NCBI GenBank assembly: GCA_035763125.1
Contig: DASUBU010000198.1
Coordinates: 1 to 15,872, forward strand
DNA length: 15,872 nucleotides
Source of the DNA: SMAG-U1939 sp035763125
Lineage (GTDB): Bacteria > Chloroflexota > Ktedonobacteria > Ktedonobacterales > JADMIN01
Direction of reading: 5' to 3'
In this document: positions 6,560-15,872 of the stretch, in pieces
How the letters are laid out: each line of letters begins with the position of its first letter
How positions within the stretch are numbered: position 1 is the first letter of the stretch
Translations under genes and position numbers: made by a program
The notes under the pieces: generated by a model
The model's database searches: none
What the model was told of the DNA's origin: nothing
Seen by the model: the letters and a program-made list of their open reading frames with translations, nothing else

Positions 6560-8242
6560 ATGAGCGTGGACATTTCGCGTCTGGCGGCGCACCTCGCTCC
6601 AGAACAACAGCGGGCGATCGCCAAGGAATATCGGCGGCGCGCCGAACACGACACGACCGCCTTCCTGTTGTGCTTTTTCGCTGGCATTCTTGGGGCACAC
6701 CGCTTTTACCTCCGCCAGTTTGGCAGCGGTCTGCTGCATCTGGTGCTGCCGGTCGTGGCGGTCGTGATCGTCATTGGCGGCTTGGCTCTCGATGTCAAGC
6801 CCGCAACGCTAGCTATCGTCGCTATTCCGCTGCTGCTGATCGGGCTGGTCTGGGCCATCATTGATCTCTTTCGCATTGACGATCAGGTCTACCAGCGCAA
6901 TCTCAAGCTTGCCGAGGATCTGATCGCCCGCGCTATGCTGGCCGATCCGTCGGTCGAGCGCCAAGCGCGCGCGACACTTGAGCGCGTCGAGCACGACGCG
7001 GCGACGGCGACCAGCGGGGCAGCCGGGACAGCCGCGTTGGCGAGCCGCCAGCCTGAAACGGAGGCCGAGTACCGCGCCACGACCGTCACGCAGGTGTCGG
7101 AGAGCGTGCCGGGGCAGGCGCAGCTTGGCGGTTCGCCCGAGACGACGGAGCAGACGGAGAGCGTGCCGATCGCCGGCTATGGGCCGCAGGTGCAGGAGAC
7201 CGTCACCGCTCGCCACGAGCAGACCCCCACCAGTGTCACCGACAGCGTCGAGACGATCAAAACGTACGAGCCGGCGCTACCCTCCGCGGCCGCATCTGCC
7301 AGCGCCGAGCCCGTCGCGGCGGCGCAGGCCGAGCCGGACGATACCATGCCAGCCGCGTCAGCGCCCGATGCATCGGCTGCGCCGCCTGTCTGGGAAGCGC
7401 CAGCAGTGACGGCCGCGCCCCCGACCTGGGAGGTGCCCACGGAGTCGAACGAGGCTGCCGCCGCCACCTGGCCGTCGCCCCACCTTCCCGCGTCTGGCAA
7501 TGCGCCTGCCCCTCCAGCACGCAAGCTTGATGTGACCGACCTGGGCGGCGATGTCACCGAAGCGCCGGTCGCGGATGTCGGCATGGAGAACACGGCGCCC
7601 CAACGCGTTGTGCTGCCTGAAGATCTGGCGCGGGCCACGGCAAGCGGCGACCCCTCGGCGCCAGCCAGCGCGAGCGGCGGAGCACAGACCCATCCCTACG
7701 GCGATCCGTCGGCGTCGGTGGCCGACGATGCGCTGCTCTTCCTCGTGCCAGAGGCTGCCACACAGGCCGCCGAACCCGCGCCGGAGCCTGCGCCTGCCCC
7801 CACCTGGGATGCGCCGACGCAGCACTCCGCGCCACCTGTTGCCCTCCAGGACGATGCTGCCACCGCGCCCGCTGGCCCTCCTGTCTGGCCGACACCGGGG
7901 GCTCCCTCCGCGCCGGAGTCAGCCACAGAGCAGGCCGATGACCAGACCCAGTCGCTGCCGCTGGCCGGTATGGCTGCTGTAGGCGCCGGCATGGGTGCGG
8001 CCGAGCTTGCCGGCGAGCGTAATGCGCAGCCGCCAGCTCCATCTGCCCCACCAGCTCCGCACAAGCTGCGACGAGTGCGCGTGACGCGCCAGATCGTGAT
8101 TGATGGCAAAGTGGTGGAGGAAACCTCCGCCGAGGAGCTGATCGAACCCGACGCGGATGCCGAGCCGGTGCGCGCGCGCTTGCAGGAGGAGCTGCACCGC
8201 AAGGCCGATGCGCGCGAGCGCGAGCTGCGCGGCCAGGGGTAG
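6560..8242 (+). CDS. TM2-domain membrane protein with long disordered Ala/Pro-rich tail
   Basis: This 560-residue protein is of unknown function. Residues about 33-107 form a TM2 domain: F-L-L-C-F-F-A-G-I-L-G-A-H-R-F-Y-L, a Gly-rich second segment and G-L-V-W-A-I-I-D-L-F-R-I. The G-A-H-R-F-Y core is the family hallmark. An extra hydrophobic stretch separates the two usual helices. A helical segment follows (107-145), then about 350 residues rich in Ala, Pro, Thr and Glu. It contains five Trp residues in A/P-P-x-W-x-x-P-like contexts near 278, 290, 304, 416 and 443. The C-terminus (503-532) is different: basic K-L-R-R-V-R-V-T-R-Q followed by V-I-D-G-K-V-V-E-E-T-S-A-E-E-L, then a charged helix. 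ATG 6560 has AAGGGAG at 6542-6548. The in-frame ATG at 6512 lacks a ribosome site. TM2 proteins are widespread but poorly understood. Confidence 0.85.
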   Translation: MSVDISRLAAHLAPEQQRAIAKEYRRRAEHDTTAFLLCFFAGILGAHRFYLRQFGSGLLHLVLPVVAVVIVIGGLALDVKPATLAIVAIPLLLIGLVWAIIDLFRIDDQVYQRNLKLAEDLIARAMLADPSVERQARATLERVEHDAATATSGAAGTAALASRQPETEAEYRATTVTQVSESVPGQAQLGGSPETTEQTESVPIAGYGPQVQETVTARHEQTPTSVTDSVETIKTYEPALPSAAASASAEPVAAAQAEPDDTMPAASAPDASAAPPVWEAPAVTAAPPTWEVPTESNEAAAATWPSPHLPASGNAPAPPARKLDVTDLGGDVTEAPVADVGMENTAPQRVVLPEDLARATASGDPSAPASASGGAQTHPYGDPSASVADDALLFLVPEAATQAAEPAPEPAPAPTWDAPTQHSAPPVALQDDAATAPAGPPVWPTPGAPSAPESATEQADDQTQSLPLAGMAAVGAGMGAAELAGERNAQPPAPSAPPAPHKLRRVRVTRQIVIDGKVVEETSAEELIEPDADAEPVRARLQEELHRKADARERELRGQG

Positions 8243-8273
8243 CGACCCTGCGCCCTCAGATCAACGACAAGGA

Positions 8274-8305
8274 CGAGAGCGGTTCCCGCGCATGGGCCGC
8301 TCTCG
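8274..8305 (+). terminator. Hairpin after the TM2 gene, no U-tract
   Basis: CGAGAGCGG pairs with CCGCTCTCG as a perfect 9-bp stem. CCC and GGG inside the loop can extend it past a TT bulge. It begins 31 nt after the stop codon. A second small stem, GTTGC-ccgc-GCAAC, follows at 8310-8323. No T-run follows either. Confidence 0.5.
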
Positions 8306-8382
8306 ACGTGTTGCCCGCGCAACAAGGCGACTAGGAGTGCACCGTGCCATACGTCCCAGGGATAGAATGCGCGACGGCCCCA

Positions 8383-8391
8383 TGCTATGCT
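8383..8391 (+). promoter_or_regulatory. Possible extended -10 for topA
   Basis: TGC-TATGCT matches the TGCTANNNT pattern seen at other promoters here. No -35 is evident. It lies about 297 bp before the topA start, so either the leader is long or the true promoter is nearer. Confidence 0.3.
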
Positions 8392-8687
8392 CTTTCTGCG
8401 GTGCCGCGGATCGGCCTGATGTGACATGGCGGCCTCGATCGCCATCTGCACCCTTGCAGCACTGTGACATACTGTGCGGCGTGCGCAATGCTCGCGGCCG
8501 GTGGGCGAGGAAAGCTGCGCTCGGCCGTTGAGGTGTGGCACGCATTGTGGGATGGCGGCAGCGGTCAATCGTCTGCTGCACCTGCCACGTACTTCGTATA
8601 TGAGAGTGCACGGGGATCGCGCCAGGGCGCTGCCACTTCGCGGCGGCGCGGCGAGAACGAATAGAGTAACGAGGGGTGGACCGCAGG

Positions 8688-11162
<2,475 letters not shown>

Positions 11163-11205
11163 CTGGTCGTATTGCTGGATGATGCTGGGTTTGGCTCGAT
11201 TGTTG

Positions 11206-11214
11206 TGCTACGCT
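11206..11214 (+). promoter_or_regulatory. Possible extended -10 for hslVU
   Basis: TGC-TACGCT fits the TGCTANNNT pattern seen elsewhere, 138 bp before the hslV start, in the 189-bp topA-hslV gap. No clear -35 is present. It suggests hslVU may have a promoter besides read-through from topA, but the evidence is one short motif. Confidence 0.25.
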
Positions 11215-11351
11215 CTCAGCGAGGCGCGCCGCGGCGCTGGACTGCCGCGACGTATGGCTGATGCTGCGACTGTGCTGGCCAGCGCCACAGAATCCGGCAT
11301 GCGGTATGCGTGAGTGGCTTGCGTATTCCAATTCCATGCAAAGGCATTCCC

Positions 11352-11972
11352 ATGACACAGAGAGTAACCGGCGATCTGCACGCCACTACCATCATCGCGG
11401 TGCGCCGCGACGGCGAGGTGGCGATGGCGGGAGACGGCCAGGTGACGGTCGGCGACGTAGTGATGAAGCACACCGCGCGCAAGATCCGTCGCCTGCATAA
11501 CGGGCAGGTCTTGGCCGGCTTCGCCGGTTCGACCGCCGACGCGCTGACGCTCTTTGATAAGTTCGAGAGCATGCTCGAGCGGCACCAGGGCAATCTGCGC
11601 CGCGCCGCCGTGGGCCTCACCAAAGAGTGGCGTACCGACAAGTTCTTGCGCCGGCTGGAGGCGTTGCTGCTCGTCGCCAGCCGCGACGAGCTGCTGGTGC
11701 TAACCGGAGATGGCGACGTGATCGAGCCAGACGAAGGCGTGGCGGCGATTGGCTCAGGTGGCAGCTACGCTCAGGCTGCCGCGCGGGCGCTCGTGCGCCA
11801 TACGGCGCTCTCCGCCGCCGAGGTCGCTAGCGCGGCTATGGAGATTGCCGCTTCCATGTGCATTTATACTAATGACCGAATCCTGCTATTGACGCTGGAC
11901 GACCAGCCGGCTGAGTCTGACGGTGCGAGTGAACCCGCCGCGACACGCGCGGCGCGGCACTCCGCACGCTAG
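11352..11972 (+). CDS. hslV: HslV (ClpQ) peptidase subunit
   Basis: This is the proteolytic subunit of the HslUV protease, a double hexamer with an N-terminal threonine nucleophile, in the cytosol. It has 206 residues. The H-A-T-T-I-I-A-V-R-R segment (10-19) shows an 11-residue propeptide to be removed before T12, as in Bacillus-type H-A-T-T-I proteins. Counting from T12 as Thr1, D28 becomes Asp17, K44 becomes Lys33 and S135 (in G-S-G-G) becomes Ser124: the whole known active site is in register. A 20-24 residue Ala/Ser/Arg tail extends past the normal end (L-L-L-T-L-D-D). ATG 11352 is chosen because AAAGG at 11340-11344 lies 7 nt upstream. An in-frame upstream start at 11310 would only lengthen the propeptide. 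hslU follows after 39 bp. Confidence 0.96.
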   Translation: MTQRVTGDLHATTIIAVRRDGEVAMAGDGQVTVGDVVMKHTARKIRRLHNGQVLAGFAGSTADALTLFDKFESMLERHQGNLRRAAVGLTKEWRTDKFLRRLEALLLVASRDELLVLTGDGDVIEPDEGVAAIGSGGSYAQAAARALVRHTALSAAEVASAAMEIAASMCIYTNDRILLLTLDDQPAESDGASEPAATRAARHSAR

Positions 11973-12011
11973 ACGCATAGCCGCCGGTCGCCGGCGAGGA
12001 GATGTAGACGC

Positions 12012-13535
12012 ATGAGGGATCTGACTCCCCAACAGATCGTCAGGGAGCTGGACCGCTATATCGTTGGACAGCCCGAGGCCAAGCGCGTGGTAGCGATCGC
12101 GCTCCGCAATCGCTACCGGCGGCTCGCGCTGCCAGCTGAGCTGCAGGCCGAGATTACCCCGAAGAATATCTTGATGATCGGACCCACTGGCGTCGGCAAG
12201 ACCGAGATTGCGCGCCGGCTGGCGAAGATGGCCGATGCGCCATTCGTGAAGGTGGAGGCGACGAAGTTTACGCAGGTTGGCTATGTCGGCCGCGACGTGG
12301 AGTCAATCATCCGCGACCTGATGGACGCCGCAATCGGCATGGTTCACGAAGAGCGCGTCGGCTTGGTGCGCGAGAAGGCTGCCAAGACTGCCGAGAACCG
12401 CATCATTGATATCCTCGTCACTTCAGCGCTGGCCGGTGAGCTCGAATCTCAGCAGGCCGAGTCGCCGGCAGCCAAGGCGAGCGGAGCGAACGGGGCTAAG
12501 GCTTCGCGTGCGAGCGGGTCCGCAAAGATTGAGGCCAAGCCAGAGACCAAGGCGGAGGCGAACGGCACGAACGGCGCGGCCGCGGCGCTGCCCGCCGGAA
12601 CGAAGGCGCTGCAGCGGCGTGCGTATGCGTCCGCCACAAAACGGCAGCGCAAGCAGGCGCAAAAGCAGGTGGCCGAGCGGATGGCGCGCAAGGAGCTTGA
12701 GGAACAGATCATCGAGATTGAGCTAGATCCCGACGACACATTCTCGTCTGTCTTCGAGTTCGTCGCCGGCTTGCCAGTCGAGGATATCGGCGAGGGCTTC
12801 CCAGATCTGCTCGGCGGCTTGCCTGGCAGTCGCCGCCGCAGCCGCCAGGTCTCCGTGAGGGAGGCGCGGCGCCTGCTGACACAAGAGGAGGCCAACAAGC
12901 TGATAGACTACGAACAGGTGGTCGAGCAGGCCACTCAGCGTGTCGAGCAGGCGGGCGTCGTCTTCCTCGACGAGATTGACAAGGTCGTCGGAAGCAAGGT
13001 AGACATCGGGCCAGACGTGGCTGGTGAAGGGGTGCAGCGCGACTTGCTGCCGATCATCGAAGGCTCAAGCGTCATGACACGCTTTGGCCCGATCAAGACC
13101 GATCACATTCTGTGGATCGCCGCTGGCGCCTTTCATAGCGCCAAGCCGGCTGATCTGATCCCCGAGCTGCAGGGACGCCTGCCGCTGCGCGTTGAGCTAG
13201 CGTCACTAGGCGAGGACGACTTTCGCCGCATCCTGCAGCAGCCGGAGAACGCGCTCACCAAGCAGTATCAGGCGCTCCTGGGGGTCGAGCAGGTGACGCT
13301 CGAATTCACCGACGACGGCATCAGCGAGATTGCGCGCTGCGCGCACGAGATGAACGAGCGCGTCGAGAACATCGGCGCTCGCCGGCTCCATACGATCATG
13401 GAGAAGGTACTCGAAGACGTGTCGTTCGACGCGCCAGAGCTGGCCGGCCAGAATGTAACGGTGAACGCCGCCTTCGTGCAGGGGCGTCTGGAAAAGCTGC
13501 TGGGCGACGACGACCTGAGCCGCTACATCCTGTAG
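12012..13535 (+). CDS. hslU: HslU (ClpY) AAA+ unfoldase with enlarged I-domain
   Basis: This hexameric ATPase unfolds substrates and feeds them to HslV. It has 507 residues, against about 443 in E. coli. Walker A is G-P-T-G-V-G-K-T at 57-64, the pore loop G-Y-V-G is at 90-93, Walker B is V-V-F-L-D-E-I-D at 317-323, and the arginine-containing E-L-Q-G-R-L-P-L-R-V-E-L is at 385-396. The C-terminus D-L-S-R-Y-I-L, which docks into HslV, is intact. The extra length lies in the I-domain at about 143-205: an Ala/Lys/Gly/Ser/Thr run with no predicted fold, followed by a basic Q-R-K-Q-A-Q-K-Q helix. The ATG is preceded by GAGGAGAT (11996-12003). The gene ends in a strong hairpin 20 nt past the stop, closing the topA-hslVU unit. 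Confidence 0.96.
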   Translation: MRDLTPQQIVRELDRYIVGQPEAKRVVAIALRNRYRRLALPAELQAEITPKNILMIGPTGVGKTEIARRLAKMADAPFVKVEATKFTQVGYVGRDVESIIRDLMDAAIGMVHEERVGLVREKAAKTAENRIIDILVTSALAGELESQQAESPAAKASGANGAKASRASGSAKIEAKPETKAEANGTNGAAAALPAGTKALQRRAYASATKRQRKQAQKQVAERMARKELEEQIIEIELDPDDTFSSVFEFVAGLPVEDIGEGFPDLLGGLPGSRRRSRQVSVREARRLLTQEEANKLIDYEQVVEQATQRVEQAGVVFLDEIDKVVGSKVDIGPDVAGEGVQRDLLPIIEGSSVMTRFGPIKTDHILWIAAGAFHSAKPADLIPELQGRLPLRVELASLGEDDFRRILQQPENALTKQYQALLGVEQVTLEFTDDGISEIARCAHEMNERVENIGARRLHTIMEKVLEDVSFDAPELAGQNVTVNAAFVQGRLEKLLGDDDLSRYIL

Positions 13536-13554
13536 CTGACACGTATGGGCGGCT

Positions 13555-13586
13555 GTCCTGCCTGGCGGCGCCACGCCGGGCAGGAC
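13555..13586 (+). terminator. Strong hairpin after hslU, no U-tract
   Basis: GTCCTGCCTGGCG pairs with CGCCGGGCAGGAC over 13 bp (one T-G pair) around a GCGCCA loop, starting 20 nt after the stop. A second stem GGTGG-ttccg-CCACC follows directly at 13589-13603. No run of T follows. This is the strongest stem-loop I found in the window. Confidence 0.6.
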
Positions 13587-13723
13587 GCGGTGGTTCCGCC
13601 ACCAAACAGAGACGGGCGGTCAAGGATCTGCGACCACGGTCGCGCTTCCTCGGCCTGCCGGCCACCAAGCCCGCCACCCCCCGCTGCCTTCGGCGGCTGA
13701 TCGGACCAGTCGCAGCGCGATAC

Positions 13724-13752
13724 TTGACGTCAATCCTCTCGACGGCTAGACT
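13724..13752 (+). promoter_or_regulatory. Promoter for the MBL-monooxygenase unit
   Basis: TTGACG (13724-13729) and TAGACT (13747-13752) are separated by 17 bp. Transcription would start near 13759, leaving a leader of about 89 nt before the ATG at 13848. Confidence 0.6.
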
Positions 13753-13847
13753 GGGCCTGAAGCCAGTTCGCCCGCCGCTCCATCGTGCCGGCAAAGCGAC
13801 TTCGCCACCCTGCGACGTCCCGGCTGCCCGCGTGAAAGGAAACCGCC

Positions 13848-14819
13848 ATGGCCGACTCTGGGCTAGAGCATCCCGGCGCACCGGTCGCGCCGCCCACACC
13901 GGCGACCGTTGAGCCGCTCGCCGAGGGCGTCTACGCGCTCATCACCGGCGGCGACCCCAACACCGGCTTCATCGTCGGCGAGCGTGGCGTGTTGGTGGTG
14001 GACGCGCGCGCGACGCCGGCCCTGGCGCGCGAGACCGTTGCTGCGATCCGCCAGGTCACCGACAAGCCGATTCGCTATCTCGTGCTGACGCACTATCACG
14101 CGGTGCGCGTACTCGGCGCGTCTGGCATCGGCGCGGAACACATCATCGCGCACCAGGGCACGGCTGATCTGATCCATGAGCGCGGCCAGGCCGATTTCGA
14201 GTCCGAGGCGCGGCGCTTCCCGCGGCTCTTTCTCGACATCGCCTCCGTCCCTGGCCTGACGCATCCCGATATCACCTTTACCGACGCCATGAGCCTCGAC
14301 CTCGGCAACCGTGAGGTGCAGCTGCGTTGGCTGGGCCGCGCCCACACCGAGGGCGACACGGCAGTCTGGCTGCCGGCTGAGCGCGTGCTGTTTGCCGGCG
14401 ATCTGGTAGAGGCCAGTGCCGCGCCGTATTGCGGCGACGCCTACATCCTCGATTGGCCGGCCACACTGCGCAATGTGCGGGCGCTCGGTGCGCAGGCGCT
14501 GGTGCCGGGACGCGGGCCTGCCGTGCGCGGGCCGGAGGTGGGCCGCGCGATTGACGACACCGAGGCCTACCTGACGACGCTGCGCGATGCGGTGCGCGAG
14601 GCCGTGCGGCAAGAGCAGGATGTGGCGGCGGCCTACGCCGCGGCCGAGTCGGCGCTCACCCCGCGCTTCGGCGAATGGGCAATCTTCCGCCACTGCCTGC
14701 CCTTCAACGTGCAGCGCATGTACGACGACGTGGCCGGCGTACGGCCGCGCATCTGGACGGAATCGCGCGACGCCGCGCTGTGGAGGGCGCTGGTCGCGAC
14801 GGGCGCCGGCCAGCAGTAG
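13848..14819 (+). CDS. Metallo-beta-lactamase-fold hydrolase lacking the Zn2 site
   Basis: This is a 323-residue cytosolic MBL-fold protein. The fold shows in G-F-I-V-G-E-R-G-V-L-V-V-D (40-52), T-H-Y-H (81-84), G-R-A-H-T-E-G-D (163-170) and F-A-G-D (182-185). The usual H-x-H-x-D-H reads H-Y-H-A-V-R, so the Asp and second His are V86 and R87. The usual P-G-H-G reads P-G-R-G, so the last His is R222. In glyoxalase II numbering, Zn1 ligands H54, H56, H110 and D134 are kept (H82, H84, H166, D185). The Zn2 ligands D58, H59 and H173 are all replaced. I recall relatives with this H-Y-H-A-V-R pattern annotated as MBL hydrolases next to FAD monooxygenases. AAAGGA precedes the ATG. The substrate is unknown; ring-cleavage or thioester products are plausible given the neighbour. 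Confidence 0.85.
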   Translation: MADSGLEHPGAPVAPPTPATVEPLAEGVYALITGGDPNTGFIVGERGVLVVDARATPALARETVAAIRQVTDKPIRYLVLTHYHAVRVLGASGIGAEHIIAHQGTADLIHERGQADFESEARRFPRLFLDIASVPGLTHPDITFTDAMSLDLGNREVQLRWLGRAHTEGDTAVWLPAERVLFAGDLVEASAAPYCGDAYILDWPATLRNVRALGAQALVPGRGPAVRGPEVGRAIDDTEAYLTTLRDAVREAVRQEQDVAAAYAAAESALTPRFGEWAIFRHCLPFNVQRMYDDVAGVRPRIWTESRDAALWRALVATGAGQQ

Positions 14820-14838
14820 CGCGTGGAGGACGCCGGCT

Positions 14839-15872
14839 ATGGACGCGCGATCTCCTGGCTCTGCTTCGTCCCAATCCTCATCCCTAGCAGCCGCGGCATC
14901 CGGTGAGCCGGTCATCATCGTCGGCGCGGGACCGGTTGGGCTGGCAGCCGCGCTCGGCCTTGCCTCGTTCGGCGTGCCATCGTTGGTGCTGGATGAGGAC
15001 GCGTCCACGGCCATCGAGGGCTCGCGCGCGATCTTCATCGAGCGGCACGCACTGGAGATCCTCGGCGCGTGGAGCGCAGTCGGCCAGCAGATGGCCGAGC
15101 AAGGGATGACGCTGCTCGCAGGGCGCGTCTTCTTCCGCACGCGCGAGATTTACAGGACCTTCAACGCACCGCCCGATCCCAACATTCGCTATCCCCGCTT
15201 CGTCAACTTCCCGCAGAACACAATGGAGCGGATGGAGTACGAGGCGGTTGCCGCGCAGCCGCTCTGCCAGGTGCGCTGGCGGCATCGTGTCACGGCAATG
15301 ACCCAGGACGACGGCGGCGTCACGCTGACGGCCGAGACGCCCGACGGCTCACGAACGCTGCACGCGCCGTATGTGCTGGCCTGCGACGGCCCACACAGCA
15401 CGATTCGGCATCTGCTCGATCTGCCATTTCCGGGCGAGAAGCGCGACCATCACTTTTTGATCCTCGACGTGCGGATGCAGCTCGACACGCCGCGCGAGCG
15501 CTGGTTCTGGTTCGATCCGCCATTCAATCCCGGTCGCACAGTGCTGCTGCACCCCCAGCCTGAGAGCATCTACCGCATTGACTACCAGCTCGCGCCGGAC
15601 GAAGATCTTGACGCGGTGAAGTCGCCGGAATCCATCCACCGCCGGGTGGTGGCGACTGTCGGCGAGCGGCCGTACGAGGTTGTCTGGAAGAGCACGTACG
15701 CCTACCAGCAGCGCGCCGTGAGCCAGTTCAGCCTGGGCCGCGTGTTCTTCCTCGGCGATGCCGCGCACCTGATGTCGCCTTTTGGCGGGCGCGGCCTCAA
15801 CAGCGGCGTGCAGGATGCGTGGAACCTGGCCTGGAAGCTGGCGTTCGTGCGCGCCGGCAGTGCTCCCGAGGC
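14839..15872 (+). CDS. FAD-dependent aromatic-ring-type monooxygenase, 3'-truncated by window end
   Basis: The first 344 residues are visible; the frame stays open to the edge. It is a class A flavoprotein monooxygenase (PheA/TfdB/MhpA-like, FAD_binding_3), which uses NAD(P)H and O2 to hydroxylate an aromatic or similar ring. The dinucleotide-binding G-A-G-P-V-G is at 29-34, the D-G motif in A-C-D-G-P-H-S at 181-187, and the FAD ribityl motif G-D-A-A-H-L-M-S-P-F-G-G-R-G-L-N-S-G at 306-323. A Ser/Ala-rich 22-residue leader precedes the first strand; it is not a clear signal peptide. The start ATG has GGAGG at 14825-14829. It lies 19 bp after the MBL stop on the same strand, so the two are cotranscribed. 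The substrate cannot be named; MhpA-like and other hydroxylases share these motifs. Confidence 0.9.
   Translation, partial: MDARSPGSASSQSSSLAAAASGEPVIIVGAGPVGLAAALGLASFGVPSLVLDEDASTAIEGSRAIFIERHALEILGAWSAVGQQMAEQGMTLLAGRVFFRTREIYRTFNAPPDPNIRYPRFVNFPQNTMERMEYEAVAAQPLCQVRWRHRVTAMTQDDGGVTLTAETPDGSRTLHAPYVLACDGPHSTIRHLLDLPFPGEKRDHHFLILDVRMQLDTPRERWFWFDPPFNPGRTVLLHPQPESIYRIDYQLAPDEDLDAVKSPESIHRRVVATVGERPYEVVWKSTYAYQQRAVSQFSLGRVFFLGDAAHLMSPFGGRGLNSGVQDAWNLAWKLAFVRAGSAPE

Larger units (their letters stand above)
8243..8687. other. 445-bp gap upstream of topA
   Basis: After the TM2 stop there are two hairpins (8274-8305 and 8310-8323). Further on are two possible -10 elements facing topA: TGC-TATGCT at 8383-8391, and a weaker TGA-CATACT at 8465-8473. 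Neither has a good -35. If used, they give topA a leader of about 200-300 nt. No convincing gene is seen; a short Cys-containing frame at 8382 is discussed under rejected items. Confidence 0.5.
13536..13847. other. 312-bp gap between hslU and the MBL gene
   Basis: It contains two hairpins after hslU (13555-13603) and a good promoter for the next unit (13724-13752). No gene is seen; reading frames across it on the minus strand are GC-driven. The part from about 13604 to 13720 shows only short GC-rich self-complementarity. Confidence 0.6.

Noticed and set aside
8382..8531. Short plus frame beginning M-L-C-S-F-C-G with a later C-D-I-L-C, zinc-finger-like
   Set aside because: There is no ribosome binding site before its ATG, it overlaps a promoter-like element, and the rest reads like random GC-rich translation. 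Two Cys pairs in about 50 residues can be chance.
11976..11997. Small GCCGG-TCG-CCGGC hairpin between hslV and hslU as a terminator
   Set aside because: A 5-bp stem with no T-run, inside a 39-bp gap of an operon whose products work together; more likely incidental or a minor processing element.
13396..13899. Minus-strand frame across the hslU-MBL gap
   Set aside because: It overlaps the strong hairpins, the promoter and both flanking genes, and looks like Arg/Ala-rich noise.
13863..15140. 425-residue minus-strand open frame opposite the MBL and monooxygenase genes
   Set aside because: Both plus-strand genes carry clear family motifs, ribosome sites and a promoter; the minus frame has none.

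Overview
The window is high-GC bacterial chromosome, densely coding on both strands. It contains ten complete protein genes and two cut by the window edges. I see no tRNA, rRNA, CRISPR array, insertion sequence or phage gene. The protein mix suggests an environmental Chloroflexota-like bacterium (inference, not proven): an HslV with an H-A-T-T processing site, a topoisomerase I with three Cys4 fingers and a basic tail, a Gly/His-rich PadR regulator, and low-complexity Ala/Pro-rich insertions in several proteins.

Layout. Positions 1-1097 (minus) hold folate synthesis: folP and the start of folC, overlapping by ATGA. Positions 1328-2344 (plus) encode a two-domain GNAT acetyltransferase, divergent from folP. 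Positions 2355-5539 (minus) hold an ABC exporter half-transporter preceded by a PadR repressor. The PadR promoter has a perfect palindrome at its -10/start region. Positions 5728-6213 (minus) encode an unrecognised helical protein. Positions 6560-8242 (plus) encode a TM2-domain membrane protein with a long disordered tail. Positions 8688-13535 (plus) hold topA, hslV and hslU, a trimmed version of the topA-trmFO-xerC-hslV-hslU neighbourhood known from Firmicutes. Positions 13848-15872 (plus) hold a metallo-beta-lactamase-fold protein lacking its whole Zn2 site, followed 19 bp later by a FAD aromatic-type monooxygenase cut by the window end.

How the genes work together. folP and folC act in succession in making dihydrofolate. 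PadR probably represses itself and, by read-through or indirectly, the ABC exporter. HslV and HslU form one ATP-dependent protease. The MBL protein and the monooxygenase look like a two-gene catabolic unit. Promoters can be read in most intergenic gaps. They share a GCTANNNT-type -10 (often TGCTANNNT), sometimes with TTGACG/TTGACT 17 bp upstream. Stops of padR, the TM2 gene and hslU are followed by strong GC hairpins without a U-tract.

No clearly new multi-gene system is evident. The most unusual items are the MBL protein with a selectively erased metal site, the PadR operator, the TM2 protein with Trp-containing repeats and a charged C-terminal motif, and the low-complexity insertion inside the HslU I-domain.
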